Shown here one piece after another: positions 8,669 through 17,300 of a DNA stretch of 64,000 nucleotides. The notes below the pieces were generated by a model that saw only the letters and a program-made list of their open reading frames with translations, searched no databases and was not told where the DNA came from. Numbering within the stretch: position 1 is the stretch's first letter; each line of letters starts with the position of its first letter. Source of the DNA: CAIWHR01 sp963836265 (lineage in GTDB: Bacteria > Pseudomonadota > Gammaproteobacteria > Burkholderiales > Casimicrobiaceae); NCBI GenBank assembly GCA_963836265.1, contig CAWIIO010000003.1:1-64000 (forward strand), read 5' to 3'. The position numbers and the translations under genes are program-made.

Positions 8669-9299
8669 GCTCGACCGCGACCGCGGCGTACTGTCCGATG
8701 CGCTGGGGCGGCCCTTCGCTCCGGCACAGAGAATCTGGCAGCCGGTTGCCGCCGCGCCGACTGGCGAGCAGGTGGATGCGATCGCGGCTGCTACGTGGCT
8801 ACAGCGTGCGAGCGGCCACCCGCTGCGCATCCCGGTCGGGGTCATCGGCCCGCGCGAGGCCGCGCCGCATCAACTCGGCATCGCCGAGGAGGTCGGCCGC
8901 GGTCTGGCCCGGATGGGTTTCAGCGTGATCTGCGGCGGCCGGCAGGGGATCATGGAAGCGGTCTGCCGAGGCGCAGCGGGTGCGGGCGGAGTGACGATCG
9001 GCATTCTGCCCGACGCTGATCCGGAGCTGGCGAACCCCTACGTCGGCATTATCGTCGCCACGGGAATCGGCGAAGCGCGCAATGCGCTGATCACGCGTGC
9101 CGCGTTGTGCCTCGTCGCGATCGGCGACAGTTTCGGCACACTGTCGGAGGTGGCGTTCGGCCGCCAGTTCGGCAAGCGGGTGATCGGACTCGCCGGTGCT
9201 GCACAGGTGGCCGGCGTCGCTCACGTCGCCGATGCCGACAGCGCGTTGGACGAAGTGGCATTGGTCGCGCTCGCGACCGAAGCCGCCACCGACGGATAG
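8652..9299 (+). CDS. LOG/TIGR00725-like nucleotide-binding protein
   Basis: This 215-residue protein has a Rossmann-like fold of the LOG/SLOG ('lysine decarboxylase-like') superfamily. The family signature region is present as ICGGRQGIMEAVCRGA, with a later GDSFGTLSEVAFG in place of the usual PGGxGTxxE. Family members cleave or bind nucleotide derivatives; this TIGR00725-like branch has no firmly known reaction. The start overlaps the permease by 17 bp, so translation is coupled. Its presence as the last gene of an ABC uptake operon suggests that the imported ligand, or a nucleotide signal linked to it, is processed here. That link is inference. Confidence 0.75.
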   Translation: MNATFRLDRDRGVLSDALGRPFAPAQRIWQPVAAAPTGEQVDAIAAATWLQRASGHPLRIPVGVIGPREAAPHQLGIAEEVGRGLARMGFSVICGGRQGIMEAVCRGAAGAGGVTIGILPDADPELANPYVGIIVATGIGEARNALITRAALCLVAIGDSFGTLSEVAFGRQFGKRVIGLAGAAQVAGVAHVADADSALDEVALVALATEAATDG

Positions 9300-9492
9300 C
9301 GGACGAGCATCCCGAGCGCCTACTCCACGAGAGCACGAAACCCGGTCCGGGCGGGAACGGCTCACTGCTCCTGTCCCCGCTGGAGCGGCTCGACCGCCTC
9401 GCCGCCCTGGTGCCGCCGCCGCGTCTCTACCGCCACCGCTGCATCGGTATCCTGGTGCGAACGGCAGCTTACTGGAAAGTTCCGCGGCGACC

Positions 9493-10704
9493 TGACCTGA
9501 GCCGGTTTTTCGGTCCATTAATTTCTGGAAAAATGGCTCCTTCGAAAGCGAGGAGCCGATGCGAAAGAGTCGATTTACCGACGAACAGATCGTGGCCATT
9601 CTGAGGGAGGCCGACCGTACGTCGGTCGCCGAAACTGCCAAGAAGCACAAGGTCAGCGAGCAGACGATCTACGTGTGGCGCAAACACTTCGCCGGGCTCG
9701 CGCCCAGCGGACGTGAAGCGGTTGAAAGCGCTGGAGCTGGAGAATGCCAAGCTCAAGCGCTTGCTGGCGGAACGCGACCTCGAAGTCGACATCATGCGCG
9801 AGGTGAACCGAAAAAAATGGTGAGCCCACAGGCGCGTCGCGAGCAGATCGCACTTCGTGCGAGATCGGGGTCTGTCGCAACGGCGAGCTTGTGGGCTGCT
9901 GGGGGTTCCACGATCGACCATGGGTTACCGGTTGCGGCAACCGGTCAAGGATGCGCCGGCGCTGGACTGCGATGCGGCGGCTTTCGTCGCAGTATCCGCG
10001 CTACGGCTATCGCCGGATTCGCATCTTCTTGCGGCGGGAGGGTTTGCCGATGGGTATCAACCGCGCTCGTCGACTGTGGCGTCAGGCTGGCCTTGCGTCT
10101 GCCGCGCAAGCGACCGCGACGGCGGATAGCTGCGAGCCGACCGCGCCCGCTGCCGCCGCGAGCGGCCAACCACGTCTGGGCCTACGACTTCGTGTTCGAT
10201 TCCTGCGCCAACGGCCAGCAGCTCAAGTGTCTCACCGTGGTCGACGAATTCACTCATGAGTGTCTGGCGATCGACGTGGCCGGCAGCATCCGCTCGGCGC
10301 GGGTCATCGAGGTGCTGACGCGACTGATGAGTGTCCATGGCGCTCCGGTCTACCTGCGCTCCGACAGCGGTCCGGAGTTCGTGAGCAACGCCATTCTGCA
10401 ATGGCTGACCGATGCCCGCGTTGAGACCGCCATCATCGACCCGGGCAAGCCCTGGCAGAACGGCACGAATGAATCGTTCAACGGCAAGTTTCGCGACGAG
10501 TGCCTGAGCGTCGAGTGGTTCCGTACTCGCCGCGAAGCTCAGGTGATCATCGAGGCATGGCGCCGGCATTTCAATGCGGTACGGCCGCACTCCAGCCTCG
10601 CTTACTTGACCCCGCACGAATTCAAACTGCACCATCCCATTCACGATCACTCCAACCGAGCCATTTCCCAGGAATGATTGGCTCGAAATTCCGGGCTCAG
10701 GTCA
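9493..10704 (+). mobile_element. IS3-family insertion sequence, decayed
   Basis: This is a 1,212-bp element. The left end begins TGACCTGAGCCGG at 9493, and the right end is the inverse complement TGACCTGAGCCCGG (10691-10704). The similarity continues inwards (AAATGGCTC in both ends), giving imperfect inverted repeats of roughly 45 bp. No target duplication could be matched. The internal orfA/orfB frames belong to the IS3 family but are broken, see the pseudogene entry. Confidence 0.85.
9559..10677 (+). pseudogene. IS3-family transposase orfA-orfB, frameshifted
   Basis: OrfA starts normally at 9559 (MRKSRFTDEQIVAILREA, a helix-turn-helix). It is thrown out of frame near 9709 by one extra base in the Leu-Ala-Pro-Ala-Asp region. 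The leucine-zipper part then continues in another frame up to an A7 tract near 9812, which resembles the IS3 programmed-frameshift site. OrfB is split again: QRRACGLLGVPRSTMGYRLR is in one frame, RYGYRRIRIFLRREGLPMGI in a second, and the DDE core in a third. The DDE core contains VWAYDFVFD, LRSDSGPEFVS and NGTNESFNGKFRDECL. At least three unprogrammed shifts make it non-functional, unless some are sequencing errors in the assembly. Confidence 0.85.
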
Positions 10705-11049
10705 AACGGCATCTTAGGTCTCCTTGATCCCTTGATTTCCCTATGGAACAATTCGCTGTTCCGGAGTGTGACTCCGGTTGTCGTGGCACCTACTAACTGT
10801 CCCTTGGCGACGAACGGCGGGAGGTCGAGGCGGCTGCCCCGACCGCTGATCCGCGCTCAACGAGCAGCAGGCGGAGAGGGGATGCCGGGAAACGACCAAA
10901 GCGGGCGTTCAGCATCGGCGACCGGTCACCGGAGTGCCAATGAGTCGGTAGTATCGAAAAGTGCAATGCGTCGTAACATGTCTCCTCCTACCGTGTGCCC
11001 TTCCGGCGACCGTGGCTAGAATAGTCTGGTACCCGAGAGGCCCCTGAAA
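10705..11049. promoter_or_regulatory. Intergenic with overlapping inverted repeats
   Basis: No gene is seen in these 345 bp. Two overlapping inverted repeats are present: GGAACA-N6-TGTTCC (10745-10762) and CCGGAGT-GTG-ACTCCGG (10761-10777). The second would form a compact 7-bp hairpin without a following T-tract, so it is more likely an operator or alternative RNA structure than a standard terminator. The region precedes the TOPRIM gene. Confidence 0.4.
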
Positions 11050-11838
11050 ATGCCGGCAACGATCCTCAATGCTGTTACGAGCTGCGAAATCTGGACTGAA
11101 GGTAAGACAGATTGGAGGCATCTAAAACGCGCACAGACCGAGTTGGGTCGAGCCAACGGCGCTCAGTTTCATGAGAAAGAAGAAGTTGCGATGGGCGACG
11201 ATGCACTCCTCTCCAAGTGCAAAACGTTCTGCCAAACCTACCAGTCGAGACCGCAGATCTTCGTCTTCGATAGGGATAACAAGGCTGTTCTGAAGGAAGT
11301 CACCGCAGCGCCGTACGCTTACGAGAACTGGGGCAACAATGTCTTCTCATTCGCACTTCCGGTGCCGAAGCATCGTGCCAATCTGCATAACCTTTGCATA
11401 GAGCTATATTATTCGGACGCCGAGCTTCGAGCTGAGGACACTCACGGCCGGCGTCTTTACTTAACATCAGAGTTCAACGAAACAGGTTGTTTGCTCGCGG
11501 ATCCGCAAGTCCGCGTCGGGAATCGACATGTTTTGAAGGGAGCCACAGCTCCGAACGCCGCCAAAATAGTCGACTCAGACGTTTTCCGTGCCGATCGGTC
11601 CATTGCTTTGTCCAAGGCAGATTTCGCCGAAGCGGTTTTTCAGCGAATAGCGCCGTTCGCCTCGGTCGACTTTTCGGCCTTCTCGGAGGTGTTTGACATC
11701 ATCGACGCGATTGTCACAAGCACACGTCCCACGACTGATCCCATTGAGCTCGATCTATCGTTGTTCTTTTCCGCGCTTGAGGCCCAGCAGTCGCCTCGCG
11801 ATCAGCTCATTAGTCTACACTACTGTCCGGTTAAATGA
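11050..11838 (+). CDS. TOPRIM-domain protein, 3' end removed by IS insertion
   Basis: The first ~256 residues are native; the last codons come from the IS4-family terminal repeat that starts at 11818. The N-terminus has the TOPRIM pattern: E17 in EGKTD and the D-x-D pair in VFDRDNK (D74, D76). TOPRIM domains coordinate Mg2+ in primases, topoisomerases, OLD nucleases and several anti-phage effectors. No ATPase or primase zinc motif is visible in what remains. The next gene beyond the inserted elements is a STAND NTPase, which suggests a two-gene defence-type unit or a single longer gene split by transposition. Base composition is lower in GC than the surroundings, in keeping with acquisition. 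The truncated protein is probably inactive. Confidence 0.65.
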   Translation: MPATILNAVTSCEIWTEGKTDWRHLKRAQTELGRANGAQFHEKEEVAMGDDALLSKCKTFCQTYQSRPQIFVFDRDNKAVLKEVTAAPYAYENWGNNVFSFALPVPKHRANLHNLCIELYYSDAELRAEDTHGRRLYLTSEFNETGCLLADPQVRVGNRHVLKGATAPNAAKIVDSDVFRADRSIALSKADFAEAVFQRIAPFASVDFSAFSEVFDIIDAIVTSTRPTTDPIELDLSLFFSALEAQQSPRDQLISLHYCPVK

Positions 11839-13145
11839 CCTGTGCCGAGCCCGAGATCAAGCATTGACGCGGGTTCCAGGCCGATTTCGTTTGGTGCCGA
11901 TTTGAACTTCGTTTGGCAAGAATGGCGTAGTTTCCTCGGGTTGACTGCCCCGAGGAGTGCGCATGCATGTTGGCAAGACGTTGTTCGCGCAAGTCATGGA
12001 GTTCGTGCCGTGGACCAGCTTCGCCCGCATCGTGCATCGCTACTCGGGCAACGCCGGTGCGCGCACGTTGTCGTGCGCCGAGCAGTTTCGGGCGATGGCC
12101 TTCGCGCAACTGACCTGGCGCGAGAGCCTGCGCGATATCGAAGCGAGCCTGTCCGCCAATGCGGCCAAGCTCTACGCGATGGGTTTTCGCTCCGCGGTGA
12201 GACGCTCGACCTTGGCCGATGCCAACGAGCTGCGCGACTGGCACCTCTGGTCCGATCTGGCCGCGGTACTGATCCGTCGCGCGCGCAAGCTCTACGCGAA
12301 CGACTCGCTCGGCGTCGAGTTGGACAACACCGTCTACGCGCTGGACTCCAGCACCATCGATTTGTGCTTGAGCCTGTTCGATTGGGCCCCGTTTCGCTCG
12401 ACCAAGGCGGCCATCAAATTGCACACGCTGCTGGACCTGCGCGGCGCGATCCCCGCGTTCATCCACATCAGCGACGGCAAGCTGCACGACGTGAACGTGC
12501 TGGACCTGCTGGCCTTGGAGGCGGGCGCCTTCTACGGGATGGATCGCGGCTATTTGGACTTCGCGCGCCTGTACGTGCTGCATCAGGCCGGCGCCTTCTT
12601 CGTTACGCGCGCCAAGTCGCCCATGGACGCCCGACGCGTGTACTCGGCCACCACCGATCGCACCACGGGCATGCTCTGCGACCAACGCGTGATGCTCAAC
12701 GGCTATTACTCTGCCAAGAAGTATCCCGAGCATCTGCGGCGCATTCGATTCAAAGACCCCGAGTCCGGAAAGACGTTGGTCTTCCTGACCAACAATACGG
12801 CGCTGCCGGCACTGACCATCTGCGCGCTGTACAAGAGCCGCTGGCAAGTCGAGCTGTTCTTCAAGTGGATAAAGCAGCACCTGCGGATCAAGCATTTCTT
12901 GGGCAACAGCGAGAACGCGGTGAAAACGCAGGTGTGGTGCGCCGTGGCCACCTACGTGCTCATCGCCATCGTCAAGAAAGAGCTTCACCTCGATGCCCCG
13001 CTCTACACGCTGCTACAGATTCTCTCAGTGTCGATCTTCGAAAAAATGCCGCTGCAACAGGCCCTTACCGAAAATGCTCATCCCGCAAACGACCTCATCA
13101 ACCCCAACCAATTGAATCTGCTCGGGGTTTAACCGGACAGTAGTG
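11818..13145 (+). mobile_element. IS4-family insertion sequence with DUF4372-type transposase
   Basis: This 1,328-bp element is bounded by perfect 18-bp inverted repeats, CACTACTGTCCGGTTAAA at 11818-11835 and its complement at 13128-13145. It carries one intact transposase gene. AGTCT lies at 11812-11816 on the left and 13146-13150 on the right, one base off the left repeat, and may be the target duplication. The element interrupts the TOPRIM gene and abuts copy 2 of the 1,637-bp element. Confidence 0.92.
11957..13132 (+). CDS. IS4-family transposase
   Basis: This intact 391-residue DDE transposase starts with a DUF4372-like domain (LFAQVMEFVPWTSFARIVHR). The catalytic acidic residues lie in YALDSSTIDL (about residue 129), GMDRGYLDF (about 195) and the IS4 hallmark Y-R-E-K block YKSRWQVELFFKWIKQHL (about 291-308). 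It should catalyse excision and insertion of the surrounding element. The start is the ATG at 11957, 122 bp inside the left terminal repeat's end. There are no frameshifts, so the element may still be active. Confidence 0.93.
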   Translation: MRMHVGKTLFAQVMEFVPWTSFARIVHRYSGNAGARTLSCAEQFRAMAFAQLTWRESLRDIEASLSANAAKLYAMGFRSAVRRSTLADANELRDWHLWSDLAAVLIRRARKLYANDSLGVELDNTVYALDSSTIDLCLSLFDWAPFRSTKAAIKLHTLLDLRGAIPAFIHISDGKLHDVNVLDLLALEAGAFYGMDRGYLDFARLYVLHQAGAFFVTRAKSPMDARRVYSATTDRTTGMLCDQRVMLNGYYSAKKYPEHLRRIRFKDPESGKTLVFLTNNTALPALTICALYKSRWQVELFFKWIKQHLRIKHFLGNSENAVKTQVWCAVATYVLIAIVKKELHLDAPLYTLLQILSVSIFEKMPLQQALTENAHPANDLINPNQLNLLGV

Positions 13146-14782
13146 AGTCTCTTACGACCTTAAAGTTCTGCAATCTGGCACAGATTGATGATGATGAAGT
13201 CAAGCGCGAGCCAATGCTGGTGTGATGGCGAACGTGGACAGTCGCTCGCAGGCGGCGATGACCAAGCGACCGCTGCGAGTGAGGTAATAGCGGTAGGTAT
13301 TGGCCGCGCGCTTGAGCAATCCGAGGACGCGCAAGCGACGCAGTTGCCGCGACAGCGAGGAGGGCGACATGGCGGGCATCAGCCGCAGCAGATCAGCTCG
13401 CGCCAAGCCATGGATGTTGAACTCTGGGCGTTGGACGGCGCGCAGGAGAGCCTGATCGTTGCGATCGAAGAAGTTGAGGCCCTTGCAGGAGCGCTCGCCG
13501 TCGGGCTTGGGGTGAGTCACGCGATCGAGCAGGCGCTGGCCGGGGCTGTGGTCGTCCAGGCTGGAGAGGAACTCCAAATAGCGCTGGTTGCAGGCGAGCA
13601 AGATCTCCCGCAGGTCGATCAGGCTGTAGATGGACTTCTTGAGCGGTGCGACTTCGCGGGTGGCGTGACCGCCGCGATGTTCCACCTTGCGGTGGTGCTT
13701 GAAGAACGAGACATCATTGGTGGTGGTCTCGATGCGCAGGATGCGCGCGAACTTGTCGTACAGCTTGACCGAGCACGACCCGAGCTTATGCTTGATACAG
13801 GTGCCTTCGATCCGCGTACTCAGGCGCGAGCCAATCTCGGCTGCCACCTGCGGGGTGATCTTCTTGCCCAGGAAGGTGCTCACCTGCTCGGCCTTGACCG
13901 AGAGCACCGCCTCGCGGGCCAGCTGCGCATAGAGCGGCGCCAGCACTTGTTCGCTCTTGAACAGCAGGTCGGTGGAGTACTCGATCTGCATGATGCTCCA
14001 GTGGTAGGTCTGCCCGAACTCGTCGAGCACCGGGCAGCACAGCCGGGCGTAGTGGTTCAGGTGCCGATGCAGGAGGTCGGGATTGAGGCCATCGGCCAAG
14101 GCCTGCGCCCGGGTGAAGTCGGCGATGCGAACAAAGGCGTTGTCGGCAGTAGCGAAGTCGATCCCCTCACGCGTCAGGCGGCGGGCCAGCCAGCCGTGGC
14201 CGTTGCAGTACACCTGCAACCGGAACGGGCAGTAGGTCGGCACCCGCACGTAGATCAGCCCCAGCTCGCGGTCCATCCAGTAGAAGTAGTAGTGCAGGCA
14301 CTTGGTGGTGTCGGGCCGCAGGTAGGTGCGCCCGCTGCCCTTGTCGTGCCAGGACCGGTAGGTCGCGCAGGTCTCCATCGCCGACAGCACATGGACCAGT
14401 CCCGGCGCCTCGCCGCGGGTGGCCAGCACCTTGGCCACCAGATCTTCTTTGCGGAGGTGGGCCTTGGCAACGTATTCGATCGTCGCAGCGTGCTTCGCGG
14501 CCAGCGCCTGCGCGTTCTCGCGGATGCGCTCGCGCAGCGGCAGCGCGAATTGCGGGTAGTCGAAGATGCGGATGCCACGCGAACGCAGGAAGCTCGTCAT
14601 GCCCTCGGCAAAGCACACACCCGGCAACGTGCCAGTGATCACCATGCGGTCGTAGCACGACAACACCCCAGTCAGCCGGTCCGCGTAGCGTTCAGTGAGC
14701 AGTTCCATCGCCGTCACCTCGCCCATCCGCTTCGTGTGCCCAAAACTTTAACCTGTTTGGTTCCGGCTTGTCCGGCTTAGGA
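13146..14782 (-). mobile_element. 1,637-bp multicopy element, copy 2
   Basis: This is the second copy of the element at 2854-4490. Its left boundary coincides exactly with the right end of the IS4-family element. Removing that IS joins TT-AGTCT to the repeat, which also matches the first copy's flank. The IS4 element therefore probably landed inside, or at the extreme end of, this copy. Its right end at 14782 joins directly to the open frame of the STAND NTPase gene. Confidence 0.75.
13200..14726 (-). CDS. Putative transposase-like protein of the 1.6-kb element (copy 2)
   Basis: This is identical in all 508 residues to the protein at 2908-4434; see that entry for motifs. The C-terminal winged helix-turn-helix is retained. 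The absence of any substitution implies recent transposition, gene conversion or selection. Confidence 0.65.
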   Translation of the reverse strand: MGEVTAMELLTERYADRLTGVLSCYDRMVITGTLPGVCFAEGMTSFLRSRGIRIFDYPQFALPLRERIRENAQALAAKHAATIEYVAKAHLRKEDLVAKVLATRGEAPGLVHVLSAMETCATYRSWHDKGSGRTYLRPDTTKCLHYYFYWMDRELGLIYVRVPTYCPFRLQVYCNGHGWLARRLTREGIDFATADNAFVRIADFTRAQALADGLNPDLLHRHLNHYARLCCPVLDEFGQTYHWSIMQIEYSTDLLFKSEQVLAPLYAQLAREAVLSVKAEQVSTFLGKKITPQVAAEIGSRLSTRIEGTCIKHKLGSCSVKLYDKFARILRIETTTNDVSFFKHHRKVEHRGGHATREVAPLKKSIYSLIDLREILLACNQRYLEFLSSLDDHSPGQRLLDRVTHPKPDGERSCKGLNFFDRNDQALLRAVQRPEFNIHGLARADLLRLMPAMSPSSLSRQLRRLRVLGLLKRAANTYRYYLTRSGRLVIAACERLSTFAITPALARA

Positions 14783-14909
14783 TCGTAGAGACTGCCGAGC
14801 ACGAAATTACGTCATTACTAGTCGCACGTACGCAAATCGAACCGTTTCGGAGTCGCAACGCCCGGTACCGGCGGACGAACTGGACGACCTCAGAGATGCC
14901 TCCGCGCTT

Positions 14910-16952
14910 ATGGTTGTTGATCATAAGGCAGGACGCGCGATCGCGCTTGCACCATTTTTTGTTCTTTCCAAGGACCGCCTGCTTTGCTACAAGCGCACAC
15001 GTGCTCGTGGATACGAGTACCAGTCAGCTTCAGGCGCTTGGGTGCATGTTTTCGACACGAAACGAAAGTTCATTTACTCGCTCTTTCGGACGGCACCGAA
15101 GGCGGCATCGCAATCTCTGTTCTGGACCGAAGTAGTACCCGATACGAATCCCGCAACCGGTGTTCGTGCAAACATACCCGCGGAGAGCTACGACGAGTTT
15201 TTCGGAAGGGAGCGCCAGATCCGCCAAATACGCGAGGAAATCCTCGAGATACCGAATCAGAATGGCATCGTATTTGGTGTAGGCGGCGTCAGTAAGACAG
15301 CATTGATGATTGAACTGTCGCTCCGATTGTTCAACCGAGACGACGGCACCGAGGTCGCATTTGAGAACATCGTGTGGATGTCTGCAAAGACGAATTATTA
15401 CAACCCAGTCTTTGACAGCATAGATGCGGGTAAAAAGCAGTTCGACTCCCTGGATACAATCATTGCGAGCGCCCTAGACTTCTTCGAAATTGAAGACTTG
15501 GACGAGTATTCCTTGATCGAGAAGAAGGAGTTCCTATTCGAACTGCTCAAAGAAAATCGCGTGCTGCTCGTGCTCGATAATTTTGAGACCATCCCAAAAG
15601 CAGAGACAGAAACGATAATTCGATTTGTTGAGGTGGAGGCGAAGCACGCACTACGGCGGTACCCTGATCACTTCAAGGTAATCATTACGTCGCGTCTTCA
15701 GATTCCGTCTGGTTTCCATCAGATTGAGCTCGGCGGTCTCGATGTTAAAGCATCGAAGAAGCTAATGGCTAACTTGTTCCACTTGTACAAGCATTCCGGC
15801 AACCCGGATTTAACCGATGAACAAAAGGACGCCCTGCGCGATGTCACTTCCGGAATTCCGATTCTTATTAAACATTGCTACGGGCAGATGTACGAGTTTA
15901 ACCGGCCATTTGATTCAGTGGTCCACGACATTGCTTCAGCGACGAACAAGGCCGTCGAGTTCAGCTTTCGGGAAGTATTGAAGCAACTCGGGGCAGACCC
16001 GTGTCAGTTGGAGATCTTGCTTTTGCTGGATTCGCACGCTGGCAAGCCGCTTCTGCTACGTCAGATCGCGGACATTTTGGAGCGGGACGAGGCAGAAATT
16101 GAATCCAGAATCCCGCCGCTCGTTAACCTGAATTGCGTGCGGCGCGTGACGCATGGACACACTGACAAGTTCCAGCTCAATGACGAGCTTAGGCTTCTTA
16201 CCAGTAGGCTTGCGCACGAGCACGAAGGCCTCGATCGAGATATAAGGCGTCGCCTCGTAAAGAACTTCACGATTGCCAAGCAGCTCGAGTACTCCACTGA
16301 AGAGCAGGAAATTATTGAAGTGTTCAATCGCCTCCTCGCGCGTAGTCAATGCCTCGAGGCGGAGCGCCATATCGCGAAATCGCTCGAGATTCGACCGCAA
16401 TCGCTCATTCTTAGGACTGTTTACGGGGAGTTTCTCAAGACGCAGAAGCGGGACATTGACGGAGCGATACAGACACTGGAGCACGTACGCGCTGACGCGC
16501 ACAATCACCCGACAGTATTGAGGCTGCTGATCTCCTGCTATATGTCATTGCCCGTGCCAAACTTCAATCGCGCGAGCGTGTATGTTGAACAGCTGTCAAA
16601 GTTGCCAGTTGAGGACGACAAGTTGCGCCTAGAGATCGCCGAATTTTATGTGAGGTGGTCGACCTCGTTGAAGATGCGGCGAGAGCTGGATCCGCTTCAA
16701 GAGAAACTGCGGCAGCAACAATATAAGGAACTGGCGGATAAGGCCCTTGCGGTATTGGGCGAGATCAAGACGAAGACGCACGAGGTCTACTACTGGCTAG
16801 CACACTGTTACAACAACAAGTGGAACTACAGTGAAGCATTCAAGATGATTGAGGTAGCCATCATGGAGTCAAATAGGGATCCTCTCTGCTATGCATCGTA
16901 CGCATCACTGCGGAAAAATATCGTCACGCAGCAAGCCAGGCGACGAGCCTGA
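14910..16952 (+). CDS. STAND (NB-ARC-like) NTPase, 5' truncated, altered P-loop
   Basis: This protein has 680 residues from the first ATG, but the frame is open back to the junction with the mobile element at 14782. The native N-terminus was probably lost. Residues 1-90 form a beta-rich unrecognised region. From FFGRERQIRQI (about 97) a STAND NTPase begins. Walker A is GVGGVSKTAL (123-132) and Walker B is RVLLVLDNFE. A winged-helix region and TPR-like helices follow to the end. The sixth P-loop position, normally Gly (GxGGxGKT), is Ser128 (AGT at 15291-15293), one G-to-A change from GGT. STAND proteins of this kind often sense phage or stress and trigger an effector; here the effector part could be the TOPRIM fragment upstream. 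Loss of the N-terminus and the altered P-loop suggest decay. Confidence 0.75.
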   Translation: MVVDHKAGRAIALAPFFVLSKDRLLCYKRTRARGYEYQSASGAWVHVFDTKRKFIYSLFRTAPKAASQSLFWTEVVPDTNPATGVRANIPAESYDEFFGRERQIRQIREEILEIPNQNGIVFGVGGVSKTALMIELSLRLFNRDDGTEVAFENIVWMSAKTNYYNPVFDSIDAGKKQFDSLDTIIASALDFFEIEDLDEYSLIEKKEFLFELLKENRVLLVLDNFETIPKAETETIIRFVEVEAKHALRRYPDHFKVIITSRLQIPSGFHQIELGGLDVKASKKLMANLFHLYKHSGNPDLTDEQKDALRDVTSGIPILIKHCYGQMYEFNRPFDSVVHDIASATNKAVEFSFREVLKQLGADPCQLEILLLLDSHAGKPLLLRQIADILERDEAEIESRIPPLVNLNCVRRVTHGHTDKFQLNDELRLLTSRLAHEHEGLDRDIRRRLVKNFTIAKQLEYSTEEQEIIEVFNRLLARSQCLEAERHIAKSLEIRPQSLILRTVYGEFLKTQKRDIDGAIQTLEHVRADAHNHPTVLRLLISCYMSLPVPNFNRASVYVEQLSKLPVEDDKLRLEIAEFYVRWSTSLKMRRELDPLQEKLRQQQYKELADKALAVLGEIKTKTHEVYYWLAHCYNNKWNYSEAFKMIEVAIMESNRDPLCYASYASLRKNIVTQQARRRA

Positions 16953-17165
16953 TGGACGTTAGCCGACTATACTGGCTCGGATTCCCGTTCTTATGCCGTA
17001 CGCGTTTTTGTCCGGAGTGTCGCGGGTCGCGGGTATTTGGGTTGAAATGAGCGTTCTGCAATTTGCGATCTTCATTGAAGGCAAGGGCAAGAAGATTGGG
17101 CGATCCGGTCTTATTTGCAGAAGCGATTGCGCCCAGTCTCTTGTCTTGAAAGCGCAATCCATCTA
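16953..17165. other. Short intergenic before the tRNA-derived repeat
   Basis: No confident gene was found. A 39-codon plus-strand frame (17047-17166, starting MSVLQFAIFIEG) ends exactly at the tRNA-derived repeat, as the edge of an integrated element might. It has no recognisable family and no good ribosome-binding site. Confidence 0.25.
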
Positions 17166-17222
17166 ACTCGAAATCAGGTTTAGGGCAACCTAACGGGGGT
17201 TCGAATCCCTCACTCTCCGCCA
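17166..17222 (+). repeat. tRNA-Ser 3' end fragment, left copy (attachment-like)
   Basis: These 57 bp correspond to the anticodon loop (CTCGAAA, a CGA-type serine anticodon), a long variable arm (GGTTTAGGGCAACCTAAC), the T-arm (GTTCGAATCCC) and the acceptor 3' strand with CCA. The 5' half of a tRNA and the complementary acceptor strand (GGAGAGT) are missing. It is therefore a fragment, not a gene. The same 57 bp recur at 21782-21838 with one mismatch, the pattern left by integration into a tRNA gene. Confidence 0.8.
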
Positions 17223-17274
17223 GTATTCACGCGGTGTTGAATTGGTAGTGCCTACTTACATCGCGTCTGTCTCG

Positions 17275-17300
17275 GTGTCCGGAATTCTTCATTCGGACAC
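17275..17300. repeat. Inverted repeat at edge of IS3 remnant
   Basis: GTGTCCG-N12-CGGACAC is a perfect 7-bp inverted repeat. It lies at the downstream end of the transposase remnant and may be part of that element's terminus. Confidence 0.5.

Noticed and set aside
17047..17166. 39-codon frame ending at the tRNA repeat
   Set aside because: No family and no ribosome-binding site; mentioned only as an edge feature.
17166..17222. Complete tRNA-Ser gene
   Set aside because: The 5' half and acceptor 5' strand are not present at either copy, so only 3' fragments are reported.
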